Below are positions 43,020 to 52,444 of a DNA stretch of 64,000 bases, one piece after another (position 1 is the stretch's first letter; each line of letters starts with the position of its first letter). The position numbers and the translations under genes were made by a program. The stretch is taken from positions 1 through 64,000 of the forward strand of contig VRUK01000009.1 of the NCBI GenBank assembly GCA_019456195.1, read 5' to 3'. The notes under the pieces were generated by a model. It did not search any database, had not been told where the DNA came from, and saw only the letters and a list, made by a program, of their open reading frames with translations. The DNA comes from Planctomycetota bacterium. Its GTDB lineage: Bacteria; Planctomycetota; Phycisphaerae; Sedimentisphaerales; Anaerobacaceae.

Positions 43020-44063
43020 ATGAATTACGAAACCCGAAACAATAAAGCCTTTACTTTAATTGAGCTTCTCGTAGCTATCGGTATTCTGGCTATAGTTATG
43101 TCGTTTTCGAGCGTCATTTTCAAGGTCAGTATCGGTGCTCACCGCACCGCAATCGCAAACTCCGAAATTATGCAAAAACTGCGGGCTATTACCGACCAGC
43201 TCAACACCGATTTCAAAGGCCTTAGAAAAGACGGGGAAATCTTTGTAGTCTGGGTGGCCAAGCCCCTGACTGCCACTGATTATAAGGATAACGACCTTGA
43301 CGGGCACGAGAGATTCGACCGGATAATGTTTTTTGCCGATGGTGATTTTCAATCTTACAAACCTCCGATGGTCCGGGGTAATCTTGCAAGAATCTGTTAT
43401 ATGATCGCAAAGAAAGGTAATGTCAGCGCCGAAGGTCAGGACAGAACCAAGCGAGTGCTTGCGAGAAACCTCCATATATTAACGGCCGATCCGAGTCTTA
43501 CTGATTTTCCCGACTTCGATAGTTTCAGTGATACACAATGGTACGAATGGAATAACCGGTATGAATACGACAAGATATCTTTAGATGGCTGGAAGAATAT
43601 TTCGTGGCAGAACAAAAAAGACATGCTCGCCGCCACAAGTGATATTCAGGTCGATGACAGCAGTGTAAGCATGGCAATAAGAGGAGTAAATGTTGAACCG
43701 GCGGACGCAAATTCAATTCATATGCTTTTGTGCGAAGGTGTGAGCGAGTTCAAGATTCAGGGTTGGTATGACGCCCAGCAGCAATGGATACCGGAAGTTG
43801 ACCCGGATGGCAATGGCAATTTGACGGACACGCATTTTTTCCTGAACGAACCAAATAATGTCCCCGGAGTGCTGTACCCGGCGCCTTACGGAACCATAAA
43901 TATAAATAACATTGATTACCCGAGAGATCAGATAGATGAGACGCATTTTAACGCTATTCCCGGACTTGGACGAGCGTTGAAGTTCACTTTCACTCTTTTC
44001 GATTCCAGAGGTATTATAAAAAACGGAATGACTTTTACGCACGTTGTCTATTTAGACAAATAA
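43020..44063 (+). CDS. Minor pseudopilin, GspJ/PilW-like
   Basis: A 347-residue protein with prepilin N-terminus AFTLIELLVAIGILAIVMSF. The region LRAITDQLNTDFKGLRKDGE resembles GspJ, and the C-terminal RALKFTFTLFDSRGIIKNGM fits its final strands. It is larger than ordinary GspJ (about 200 residues). The next gene starts within ten bases of its stop. Confidence 0.8.
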   Translation: MNYETRNNKAFTLIELLVAIGILAIVMSFSSVIFKVSIGAHRTAIANSEIMQKLRAITDQLNTDFKGLRKDGEIFVVWVAKPLTATDYKDNDLDGHERFDRIMFFADGDFQSYKPPMVRGNLARICYMIAKKGNVSAEGQDRTKRVLARNLHILTADPSLTDFPDFDSFSDTQWYEWNNRYEYDKISLDGWKNISWQNKKDMLAATSDIQVDDSSVSMAIRGVNVEPADANSIHMLLCEGVSEFKIQGWYDAQQQWIPEVDPDGNGNLTDTHFFLNEPNNVPGVLYPAPYGTININNIDYPRDQIDETHFNAIPGLGRALKFTFTLFDSRGIIKNGMTFTHVVYLDK

Positions 44064-44073
44064 TTTGACAAGA

Positions 44074-46599
44074 ATGAAAACGGTAAATAAGAAATTTCGC
44101 AAGTACACTTTTTCCGCCGGTTCGGCTCTTATCCTGGCGGTGGTTCTGACCAGTCTGTTGGCTATCGTAGGCGTGATGTTTGTTCTGGTTACCCGTATTG
44201 ACAAGATAGCAACCTCGGCAATATCCGACCGCAAAGAACTGGACTTTGCGGTTGAAACAGTCATCGCAAAAATATCACAGGAATTAGCTTTAGATGTCCC
44301 CGGCGAAGGAGCCGAATACCAGGACTATCCAGGCCCGGAGGACCCATGGCTGGCGAGTCTTGAGCCGCATCAATCCGGAAATGATTATTACTGGCGTCAG
44401 ATAAGCGATGTTACAGGATATTTAGCCGGCTACAGCACCGACATACAGGCAGAGGTCGTAAGTGAGTATGGCGTAATAGCCGATTTCAATAACCTAACAG
44501 CTAATGCCGATGCCGACGGCGATGGCGTAGGTGATTCAAAGTGGATTAATCTTGCCGATATGACCTCCGGCAAAGGCAAACCAATTTATGCCGCCATCAG
44601 AATCGTTGACCACGGGGCAATGTTAAATGTAAATACGGCTTATAAGTTTGACCTCAGCGATCCTAATGTAACTCTACCTGACATTAACGGCTCAGGCCAA
44701 ATGCAGATAAATCTTATGGCTTTGGCCGGACGGGATGCTGCGCAGACAGGCTCGGCAGAAGAGACAAATTTGCTCACCGCAAGAGCAAATAACGGCGTTG
44801 ATGTTGACCCATTGGATTTGCTTAAGTACGAGCAGAATGTTATCTGGAGCTATGGCGAACCAAATGGTGCTTATACACCTTTCGATATATCTGATGAGCT
44901 TGAACTTCGTAACAGGTTTCTGTTGAACCATACGGGAATAGATACACGACTTGAAGAATGGAGTGTTGAGTTCAGAAACAATACTCTGTCCACGCCTTTA
45001 ACATCCGGAGGACGCCAGTTAGATATATGGTTTAAAAGGGCCTACGATGACGGCGGTATTGACCCGAACTATGCTTATCGACATATTGCTACTACCCATA
45101 ATATGGACCGAATTATCAATCCGGCCGGACCAACGCTTAATAACGGAAAGATGATTAATGTTAATATGGCGGATGTCAGCTTGTTATATGAAGCGATAAA
45201 CGCAGGACTTCGAGACGCCGACCCCAATTTCATGGTTGTTGATACAAATGACCTGGCCGCTCAGTTAACTGTCAATATAATTGACCATCGTGATTATGAT
45301 ACAGACGTAACTTCTTTACCGATTGGTTCCGAAACGTATTACGGATTCGAGGCTCAGCCGTTTATAAGTGAGATAGCATTCAGTATTAGCGGGACAAGTG
45401 CAGATGATTCGGCGAACAATGATTTTGCGATTGAGCTGTATAATCCGTTCGATGTAGATATTCCCTTAGGCAATTTCCGACTGGAGATTCGCCGACCAAA
45501 TGGTGATATCGTGGGCACAATAAATCTGGCCGGCTACGGTATATCGGATGGAAGCCGATTTGTAGTAACCAACAGCTCTACCGCTTCGAGCGGCTTTGGC
45601 GTTACCAGTTTGATGGGAACCGGCGCCGGTAAAGAAGACTCAAATCTGGTGCTGGCAACATACCGTTCTTTGGGTACGGATCCGCCAACGTACACTTTAG
45701 ATGAAAGATACGATATTTATCTTCTCAGAGCAGCATCAGCAGAAGATATTTATCTCGACAAACAGCAAACCAAGGATGAGTGGTTTAACTGGGACACCAT
45801 TAAAGGAACGAGACAGTCTTTTTGCAGACTCGACGACAATTGGAATGTGGTATATCAGGATTTTCAGTCTGCGACCGAGACACTGGGCGGAGCAAATGGA
45901 ACAGGCGGAGATCGAAAGAACTACAACCTTACTAACTCCGTGGGTCCTTTTGTTACCATAGGCGATATAACAAGAGCCCTTAAGCTGGGACCCAGCGCCG
46001 ACCCCTGCGATATGATCGGCATGAAACTTTCGTCCGAGCCAGGCGAAGAGGACATCCGAGTAAATTTGCAGAATCCGGCCTTTGTGAATATTTTCCAGTA
46101 CCTGACAGTCATCGACCCTGCATCCCACGGCCACGGAACGTATGAAACGAGAATAAAAGGCCGGGTAAATGTCAATACAGCTCCATCATTTGTGATAGAG
46201 CAACTGCCATGGATGCATGCTGCAATCGCCCAGGAAATAGTTTCATATCGTGATACAACTGCCAAAGGTTTTGAAAGTATCGCCGAGCTGATACAGGTTC
46301 CACTGATGGGATACTACGCTTATGACCCTCTGTATAACCTTATCGACCTGGACCGTTTTCCAGACCTTACACCGAGCGACGGGGCAGTGAGCGATTTCGA
46401 AGAGAGAGATGTGATTTTCTCGCGGATTAGCAATCTCGTTACCGTACGAAGCGATGTTTTTACCGCTTATATTCTCGTTCGCATCGGCGTCGATGGCCCA
46501 CAAAGAAGAGTAATAGCCATACTCGACAGAAGCCAGGTCAACTCTACCGACGATAGAGTGAAAATCATTGCGTTACACCCGGTTCCCGATCCCAGATAA
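44074..46599 (+). CDS. GspK-like protein with inserted lamin-tail-like domain
   Basis: About 841 residues; ATG 44074 is chosen, a TTG at 44065 is possible, and neither has a clear Shine-Dalgarno. Residues about 15-40 are the hydrophobic N-terminal helix (GSALILAVVLTSLLAIVGVM), GspK-like, with the processing site less clear. GKMINVNMADVSLLYEAINA (about 360) and GRVNVNTAPSFVIEQLPWM (about 695), followed by AQEIVSYRD, are the GspK helix-hairpin motifs. Between them, about 430-560, FISEIAFSISG...FAIELYNPFDVDIPLGNFRL resembles a lamin-tail domain. GspK usually has about 300 residues, so this is a large variant. It closes the operon. Confidence 0.8.
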   Translation: MKTVNKKFRKYTFSAGSALILAVVLTSLLAIVGVMFVLVTRIDKIATSAISDRKELDFAVETVIAKISQELALDVPGEGAEYQDYPGPEDPWLASLEPHQSGNDYYWRQISDVTGYLAGYSTDIQAEVVSEYGVIADFNNLTANADADGDGVGDSKWINLADMTSGKGKPIYAAIRIVDHGAMLNVNTAYKFDLSDPNVTLPDINGSGQMQINLMALAGRDAAQTGSAEETNLLTARANNGVDVDPLDLLKYEQNVIWSYGEPNGAYTPFDISDELELRNRFLLNHTGIDTRLEEWSVEFRNNTLSTPLTSGGRQLDIWFKRAYDDGGIDPNYAYRHIATTHNMDRIINPAGPTLNNGKMINVNMADVSLLYEAINAGLRDADPNFMVVDTNDLAAQLTVNIIDHRDYDTDVTSLPIGSETYYGFEAQPFISEIAFSISGTSADDSANNDFAIELYNPFDVDIPLGNFRLEIRRPNGDIVGTINLAGYGISDGSRFVVTNSSTASSGFGVTSLMGTGAGKEDSNLVLATYRSLGTDPPTYTLDERYDIYLLRAASAEDIYLDKQQTKDEWFNWDTIKGTRQSFCRLDDNWNVVYQDFQSATETLGGANGTGGDRKNYNLTNSVGPFVTIGDITRALKLGPSADPCDMIGMKLSSEPGEEDIRVNLQNPAFVNIFQYLTVIDPASHGHGTYETRIKGRVNVNTAPSFVIEQLPWMHAAIAQEIVSYRDTTAKGFESIAELIQVPLMGYYAYDPLYNLIDLDRFPDLTPSDGAVSDFEERDVIFSRISNLVTVRSDVFTAYILVRIGVDGPQRRVIAILDRSQVNSTDDRVKIIALHPVPDPR

Positions 46600-46607
46600 T
46601 TGTAACG

Positions 46608-47426
46608 CTAAGACTTTAGAAGTTCTAAAATCTCAGGATGCACTTTTTCGTTGGCTGCTATTATTGGAAATTGCTGAGTTTCATAGTTTTCCAAATCGAC
46701 AGGATAGATTTTTTCCCCCTGCCAATCCGTAATGACAGCACCGGCGGCCTCGGCGATCAGGGTCCCTGCTGCAATATCCCACAGCTTCGGATTAAATGCA
46801 ATGGTGGCTACAAGCCCGCCATTTGCCACGTATACCAGCTGCAGAGCGGTTGTGCCTAAATTTCGGAATCTTGTACGTTTCATAATTTCGCACGTCCAGG
46901 AAGGCACACCATTGTCAAAATGACTATCAAGGCCAACACTTGAAAACTTATCCATCTCTGCAGCGCCTGTAGTTATTCTACTGTTGTTCAAATGTGCCTC
47001 ACCGCCTTTGACAGCGGTGTACATTGAGTCCGTGGCCGGCTCGAAAATCACTCCGACAATCGGCTCTCCTTCATAGAGTACTGCAATACTGACCGTAAAT
47101 AAAAGCATGTGGTGAGCAAAATTGTTTGTTCCGTCAATAGGGTCGATAACCCACCAGAACTGTCTGTCGCCTCCTCGTGGAGACTGCTTGAATATTTTGC
47201 CCTGTTCGCCCTCCTCAGCGATAAAACCATGGTCGGGATAGTTCTCCTTGATCCTGTCGATGATTATTTGCTGGCATCGGGAATCGGCCTGGGTTACCAG
47301 CTCGGTGGAGTTCTTAATTGATGTTTTGATGAAATTGATTTCTTCCATCGCACACTGCCCGGCCAGGCGCGCCGAGACGATAGCTGTCTCCAGCATTCTG
47401 CTTAAATCTCTCTGCTCTAATGGCAT
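46608..47426 (-). CDS. Inositol monophosphatase family protein
   Basis: A 272-residue Mg-dependent phosphatase. Metal-site motifs: GFIAEEGEQG, VIDPIDGTNNFAHHM and LWDIAAGTLIAEAAGAVITD. The family includes SuhB, inositol-1-phosphatase and fructose-1,6-/histidinol-phosphatases; the sequence alone does not choose among them. It ends nine bases after the convergent GspK-like gene, leaving no room for separate terminators. Confidence 0.92.
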   Translation of the reverse strand: MPLEQRDLSRMLETAIVSARLAGQCAMEEINFIKTSIKNSTELVTQADSRCQQIIIDRIKENYPDHGFIAEEGEQGKIFKQSPRGGDRQFWWVIDPIDGTNNFAHHMLLFTVSIAVLYEGEPIVGVIFEPATDSMYTAVKGGEAHLNNSRITTGAAEMDKFSSVGLDSHFDNGVPSWTCEIMKRTRFRNLGTTALQLVYVANGGLVATIAFNPKLWDIAAGTLIAEAAGAVITDWQGEKIYPVDLENYETQQFPIIAANEKVHPEILELLKS

Positions 47427-47533
47427 ATTCGTATCTCGTATTTCATTAGTCTGTCATTCATTCTCTGTTTGGTCTTTTGAAGTCCGACTCTGAGCTTGAC
47501 GTAATCATTATATTGTTCTATTGTAGCGAAGTT

Positions 47534-48010
47534 ATGCACACAAGCCAACAGGTAAATAAGGCAAAATTTTTCAGCCGGGCATCATCTCGCCAGCGATTGA
47601 CAGCAGTGGTTATATGCCTGGTGGTGGCTGGTTTCTTCGTTTTTTTTGCATTGGCGGGACATTACAACATCGACATGGGACGGTGGATTGGGTATTGCGG
47701 CTTCAAGCAAAAACACGGGCTGCCTTGTCCAACGTGCGGGATGACAACTGCAACACTTGCCTTCTCCCAGGGCAAAATATCCGAGGCGTTTTATATCCAG
47801 CCTGCATGTACCTTATTATGCTGCGTGCTGGTCCTTATCGCTTTTTTAGCTTTTGTTACTGCTGTTTTCGGGAAACATTTCCACTTTATAGAGCGTTTAT
47901 TTAACGAAGTCAAAGTAAGGTATATTATTCTGGCTCTGATAATTATTATTGCTGCCGGCTGGGCTGTAACTCTGGCTCAAGCACTGGCAGCAAGTAATAG
48001 TTATCGATAA
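47534..48010 (+). CDS. DUF2752 membrane protein
   Basis: A 158-residue protein if started at ATG 47534; a TTG 57 bases upstream is also possible. Three membrane segments are seen (about residues 22-42, 81-107, 124-147). CGFKQKHGLPCPTCGMTTAT is the DUF2752 signature, with two cysteine pairs at the membrane face. Function is unknown. Members occur widely in planctomycetes and Bacteroidetes. It stands alone, divergent from the phosphatase and convergent with pilT. Confidence 0.8.
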   Translation: MHTSQQVNKAKFFSRASSRQRLTAVVICLVVAGFFVFFALAGHYNIDMGRWIGYCGFKQKHGLPCPTCGMTTATLAFSQGKISEAFYIQPACTLLCCVLVLIAFLAFVTAVFGKHFHFIERLFNEVKVRYIILALIIIIAAGWAVTLAQALAASNSYR

Positions 48011-48188
48011 GAAACAGCAGCATCCAATGATTGGGGACATTAGCTATTTGGGGGAGATTGCCGCGCGAAATTTTGCGATTTAAGATATAACCACAAGTTA
48101 TCTCGAAATCTCAGATTGCCAGCTCGGCAGTTGGGTCAAGACAAAACCACTCTGAAAACGCCACGCAAATGATAAAAGAAGACGTTGG

Positions 48189-49340
48189 TCAGGACCTCAA
48201 GATAGGCCCTAAATCCTCCATTTCCTTCTGTGCTTCTTTCTTCCTGCCCTTTTGCTTACCTCTCATGGCGTTTATTTTATCATTAGCCTTGTCCTGCAAA
48301 GCGCCAGGCGTTCGGGATTTATCCAGCATTTCCAGGAGGTTGATTCTTCCGGAGTCGTAAAGTCGCCACAGATGCTCATCAAGAAGCTGCATACCAAGCT
48401 TTTTGCCGGTTTGAATGCTTGAATCAATTCTGTAAGTTTTGTTTTCACGGATAAGGTTGGCGATGGCAGGCGTTACAACCATAAACTCATAAGCCGCAAC
48501 TCTGCCCCTGCCGGTTGCTAAAGGACAAAGTGCCTGGCTGAGAACCGCAATCAAATTACTGCTTAACTGTATGCGAATCTGTTCCTGCTGGTCCACAGGA
48601 AAAACGTCAATCAATCTGGTAATTGTTCCTGCGGCACTTGTAGTATGGACTGTAGCAAAAACAAGGTGGCCCGTCTCAGCGGCTCTAACGGCGGATTCGA
48701 TTGTTTCCAAATCTCGCAATTCACCAACTAAAATCACGTCGGGGTCCTGTCTCAAAATACGTCTGAGGGCTTCACCAAAGCTGGGCACATCCATGCCGAC
48801 TGCACGCTGGTTAATAATAGATTTCTTGTGAGAGTGATAATATTCTATTGGTTCTTCAATAGTTATAATGTGGCGGTCAAGATTTTCGTTAATGTAGTTT
48901 ATCATAGTAGCAAGCGTGGTTGTCTTGCCGCATCCGGTTGGTCCGGTAACTAAAAACATTCCTCGCGGTCGACGGCACAGAGCGGCACAAATCTTGGGTA
49001 AACCTATTTCCTCAAAGGTCATAATATTTGTCGGGATACGACGTAAGACTATCGAGAGATTGCCTTTCTGCCTAAAAACAGCTACACGAAATCTTGCCTG
49101 GTCACCATAAGCAAAACCATAATCGGTTCCACCCTCTTCCTGAAGCTCCTGTTGATTTTTGTCGGGCGTTATGCTTTTCATTAAAGCTGTGGTATCATCA
49201 GGTTCGAGTACCTTGGTTTCCAGAGACCTGAGCGAACCATCTATTCTCAACACAGGCGGTCGTCCAACAACAATATGTAAATCGGACGCTCCCTGCGATA
49301 CACAGGCCTGGAGTAACCTATCCATATTAACGGTAGTCAT
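48189..49340 (-). CDS. pilT: Type IV pilus retraction ATPase
   Basis: A 383-residue PilT. Motifs: LHIVVGRPPVLRIDGSL (N-terminal PAS-like part), Walker A GPTGCGKTTT, Asp box ITIEEPIEYYHSHKKSII, Walker B VILVGELRDLETIESAVRAA, HTTSAAGTITRLIDVFP, and the retraction-associated ALCPL region. The C-terminal tail is basic and longer than usual. It powers pilus retraction and so implies a twitching-type pilus as well as the secretion-like system at 35.8-46.6 kb. It follows pilB by 28 bases on the same strand. Confidence 0.94.
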   Translation of the reverse strand: MTTVNMDRLLQACVSQGASDLHIVVGRPPVLRIDGSLRSLETKVLEPDDTTALMKSITPDKNQQELQEEGGTDYGFAYGDQARFRVAVFRQKGNLSIVLRRIPTNIMTFEEIGLPKICAALCRRPRGMFLVTGPTGCGKTTTLATMINYINENLDRHIITIEEPIEYYHSHKKSIINQRAVGMDVPSFGEALRRILRQDPDVILVGELRDLETIESAVRAAETGHLVFATVHTTSAAGTITRLIDVFPVDQQEQIRIQLSSNLIAVLSQALCPLATGRGRVAAYEFMVVTPAIANLIRENKTYRIDSSIQTGKKLGMQLLDEHLWRLYDSGRINLLEMLDKSRTPGALQDKANDKINAMRGKQKGRKKEAQKEMEDLGPILRS

Positions 49341-49368
49341 TTAAAAATCCTCTATAACTATATTTGGT

Positions 49369-51105
49369 TTAATTTACTGCCACACCTTCCGTCTGCGTTA
49401 TTCTGACCACTTCGGCCGGTGTGGTTATTCCTTTGAAAATTTTGAGTACTCCATCTTGCATCAGCGTGTTCATGCCGCTTGCTCTTGCAGCCTTTCTCAA
49501 TTCGGTAGTAGGAGCCTTTGCAAAAGCCAGCTCTCTTATTTCGTTGTTCATTTCAAACATCTCGAATATAGCGAGACGTCCTTTATAACCGGTATTCTGG
49601 CATTGACTACAACCGGCTCCTTTATAAACGTGTTCTTTTTCAAGTACTTCCGGGGTAATACCCAGCGACTGTAAATGATAGGGATCCGCATTTTCGTCAA
49701 CCACCTTGCATTTTTTGCAGATAATCCTCACGAGTCTCTGTGCCATAATGGCCTGTATCGAACTTGCCACAAGGAAGGGCTTGACGCCCATATCTATCAA
49801 ACGTGTAATTGCACTCGGGGCATCATTTGTGTGTAAAGTGCTGAAAACAAGGTGTCCTGTAAGTGCTGCCTGAATTGCGATATCCGCAACGACACCGTCA
49901 CGAATTTCGCCGATGAGTATGATATTAGGGGCCTGCCGCAACATTGCTCTTAGTATTTTGTCAAAGGTCAAATCGATGTCTTCCTTGACCTGACACTGAT
50001 TCATTCCGTCGAAGTTGTATTCTACAGGGTCTTCGGCAGTAATGATTTTCTTGTCAGGTTTATTAAGCTCCTGCAAAGCGGCGTATAGAGTTGTTGTTTT
50101 GCCGCTACCAGTGGGGCCTGTTACCAGAAAGATGCCGTTCGGTCTTTTAATTATCCTCTGGAACCGTTCATAATTGTTCTGCTCAAAGCCAAGTGACTCG
50201 ATACCGATGTTGACCGCGTCGGGGCGTAAGATTCGGAGCACCACACTTGGGCCGTGGTTTCCAGGCAGAGACGAAACACGGAAATCAATATCCTGCCCTC
50301 CTATGTTCCGCTTAATACGACCATCCTGAGGTAATCTTTTTTCGGCAATGTCCATACCCGACAGAATCTTAAAACGTGTTACCAGCGGCGCCTGCATACT
50401 CTTGGGAATATTGTCCCTCTCCAGACAAACTCCATCAACGCGGTATCTTACGCGTACTCTATCCGACATTGGTTCAACATGTATATCGCTGGCCCGCATA
50501 TAATATGCATTGTCAATTATCAGGTTTACCAGTCTGATAATCGGAGCGTCATCATCGCCCGCTGTTCCCTGGGCACGGAGTGCTTCGGCCTGCAACTCTT
50601 GACCAACCTCGGCAAGCTCTGCAGCAGTTGCGTCGATGCTGTGTCTGAGCCTGTCGCTCTCTTCCTTTGAAGCCTCGTCAACAGTGTCCTCAAAAAAAGA
50701 GCGAATCTTGGAAGGACTCGCAACTGAACATTCCATCTCCGTATTCAAACGGAATCGAATTGCATCCATCATCTCCAGGTCAAGCGGATCACTGATAACC
50801 AATCTCAATTTGCCGTTGTTCATACCGAGAGGCAGGACGTTATGCCTTTTCATAAGCTCCTGAGGAATAATCGTGGATGCGTCTGATGGAATTTGAGTCG
50901 TATCCAGGTTTACGTATTGCAATCCAAACTGCTTGGCGATTGCCTTGGCCAGTGTATCTTCATCTATCAAACCAAGTTCGAGCAACACCTGACCGAGGCG
51001 TTTTTTGCTGGTCTTCGAAGTCTTAATAGCATTGATAAGAGCCTGCTTTTCTACAAGCTTTGCCTTGTATAATATTTCACCTAAACGTTTGCGTTGTTTT
51101 GCCAT
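49369..51105 (-). CDS. pilB: Type IV pilus assembly ATPase
   Basis: A 578-residue PilB/GspE ATPase. The N-terminal MshEN domains (GEILYKAKLVEKQALINAIK, GQVLLELGLIDEDTLAKAIA) may bind cyclic di-GMP, as in MshE. Core motifs: GPTGSGKTTTLYAAL, ITAEDPVEYNF, IILIGEIRDGVVADIAIQAA, LHTNDAPSAITRLIDMG; zinc motif CKKC...CSQCQNTGYKGR. It is paired with pilT, so it is assigned to pilus extension. It is clearly diverged from GspE at 35798. GAGGAG precedes the ATG. Confidence 0.93.
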   Translation of the reverse strand: MAKQRKRLGEILYKAKLVEKQALINAIKTSKTSKKRLGQVLLELGLIDEDTLAKAIAKQFGLQYVNLDTTQIPSDASTIIPQELMKRHNVLPLGMNNGKLRLVISDPLDLEMMDAIRFRLNTEMECSVASPSKIRSFFEDTVDEASKEESDRLRHSIDATAAELAEVGQELQAEALRAQGTAGDDDAPIIRLVNLIIDNAYYMRASDIHVEPMSDRVRVRYRVDGVCLERDNIPKSMQAPLVTRFKILSGMDIAEKRLPQDGRIKRNIGGQDIDFRVSSLPGNHGPSVVLRILRPDAVNIGIESLGFEQNNYERFQRIIKRPNGIFLVTGPTGSGKTTTLYAALQELNKPDKKIITAEDPVEYNFDGMNQCQVKEDIDLTFDKILRAMLRQAPNIILIGEIRDGVVADIAIQAALTGHLVFSTLHTNDAPSAITRLIDMGVKPFLVASSIQAIMAQRLVRIICKKCKVVDENADPYHLQSLGITPEVLEKEHVYKGAGCSQCQNTGYKGRLAIFEMFEMNNEIRELAFAKAPTTELRKAARASGMNTLMQDGVLKIFKGITTPAEVVRITQTEGVAVN

Positions 51106-51169
51106 AGTCTCCTCAGTAATCCTGCAGAACCCCAGTACTGTTCTATTATAACATCTTCAGGCCAGTTAG

Positions 51170-52408
51170 TCAAATATTCAATTTCAATCTGAGCATATTC
51201 AGAGAAGTTTGTGCCGCTCGAAGGCGTATAGACCGCCTACCGTGAGAGAAGAGGCAACGTTGGGTATCACAGCCATTATCGGAATCTACACTGATATATA
51301 CCAGTCCTACGGGTTTTTGTTCGGTTCCGCCGTCTGGTCCGGCTATGCCGGTTATGCCAATGGCAAAGTCTGTTCGGGCCTTTTTTCTGGCGTTACAGGC
51401 CATAGCCTGAGCGACCTGCTCGCTGACAGCACCGTATTTTTCAATTAAATCGGCAGCTACGCCCAGTTCACTGGTTTTTGCGGCGTTGCTGTAAGTAATC
51501 CACCCATGCGTAAAATATTTGCTTGCCCCGGGTATATCGGTTAGCAGCTTGGCTACGGTACCGCCCGTGCAGGATTCGGCTACGGCTATAGTCTTTCCCT
51601 GCCGGGCTAATTTTTCGCCCACCACATCTGCCAAACTCTGCTCTGCTGTACCGTAAACCAGCTCTCCGAGTGCATTACGGATTTTTTTTTCCTCCTTTTC
51701 CGCCATTTGCAGGGCTGTGTCTTTATCTCTGGAAGTTGCGATTATGTGCAGGGTAATTATACTGTATTCGACGGTGCAGTTGACCAGTGGATTTCTACCT
51801 CGCTGACAAGCATCTCCGAGCAGTTCGGCAATTGTGGATTCACCTGCACCAAAGCACCTTAGTTTTCGCACGACTACAGCCTGTTCGCCGCTGAATCGCT
51901 GCAACTCCGGAAAAACTGATTCAGCAAACATTCTCTTCATTTCAGATGGCACGCCTGGGAAGGCAAAAATCAGTTTGCCTTGTACTTCGGCCATAATACC
52001 CGGAGCAGTACCAAGACTGTTCTCAATTGGCTTTGCTCCGGCTGGTATGTACGCCTGAATCTTGTTCTTTTCAGACATCTGCAAATTTCGCTTCTTAAAA
52101 TAGTTCTCAAGCCTGTCCAGAAGATCAGTCTGTAACTGCAACTCGCTGCCGAGATAGCCGGCAAACCCCTGGCGGGTTAAATCGTCATCAGTCGGCCCCA
52201 GTCCCCCGCTAACCAGAACGATATCAGCATCAGCAACAGCCAAATTGAACGCACGTACAATCGCATCCACATCATCGCCGATAGTATAAGAGCTGACAAC
52301 AGGTATGCCGATTGAAAGTAATTCGCTGCTTAAATATGTGGTGTTCGTATCTACTGTTTGACCATTGAGCAGCTCATTGCCGACGCTGATGACACTTGCT
52401 TTTTTCAT
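51170..52408 (-). CDS. cinA: CinA-family protein (ADP-ribose pyrophosphatase / NMN deamidase type)
   Basis: A 412-residue two-domain protein. Residues 1-170 are the MoCF-like/COG1058 domain (VISVGNELLNGQTVDTNTTY, VLVSGGLGPTDDDLTRQG). Residues about 250-410 are the PncC-type deamidase domain (VAESCTGGTVAKLL, YSNAAKTSELGV, ITGIAGPDGGTEQKPVGLVY). It is linked to NAD recycling through NMN deamidation; the CinA name comes from competence operons. It lies 64 bases upstream of pilB on the same strand. Confidence 0.93.
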   Translation of the reverse strand: MKKASVISVGNELLNGQTVDTNTTYLSSELLSIGIPVVSSYTIGDDVDAIVRAFNLAVADADIVLVSGGLGPTDDDLTRQGFAGYLGSELQLQTDLLDRLENYFKKRNLQMSEKNKIQAYIPAGAKPIENSLGTAPGIMAEVQGKLIFAFPGVPSEMKRMFAESVFPELQRFSGEQAVVVRKLRCFGAGESTIAELLGDACQRGRNPLVNCTVEYSIITLHIIATSRDKDTALQMAEKEEKKIRNALGELVYGTAEQSLADVVGEKLARQGKTIAVAESCTGGTVAKLLTDIPGASKYFTHGWITYSNAAKTSELGVAADLIEKYGAVSEQVAQAMACNARKKARTDFAIGITGIAGPDGGTEQKPVGLVYISVDSDNGCDTQRCLFSHGRRSIRLRAAQTSLNMLRLKLNI

Positions 52409-52444
52409 ATACCCTAACCATTGTTTTATGCTACAAGTATTGGC

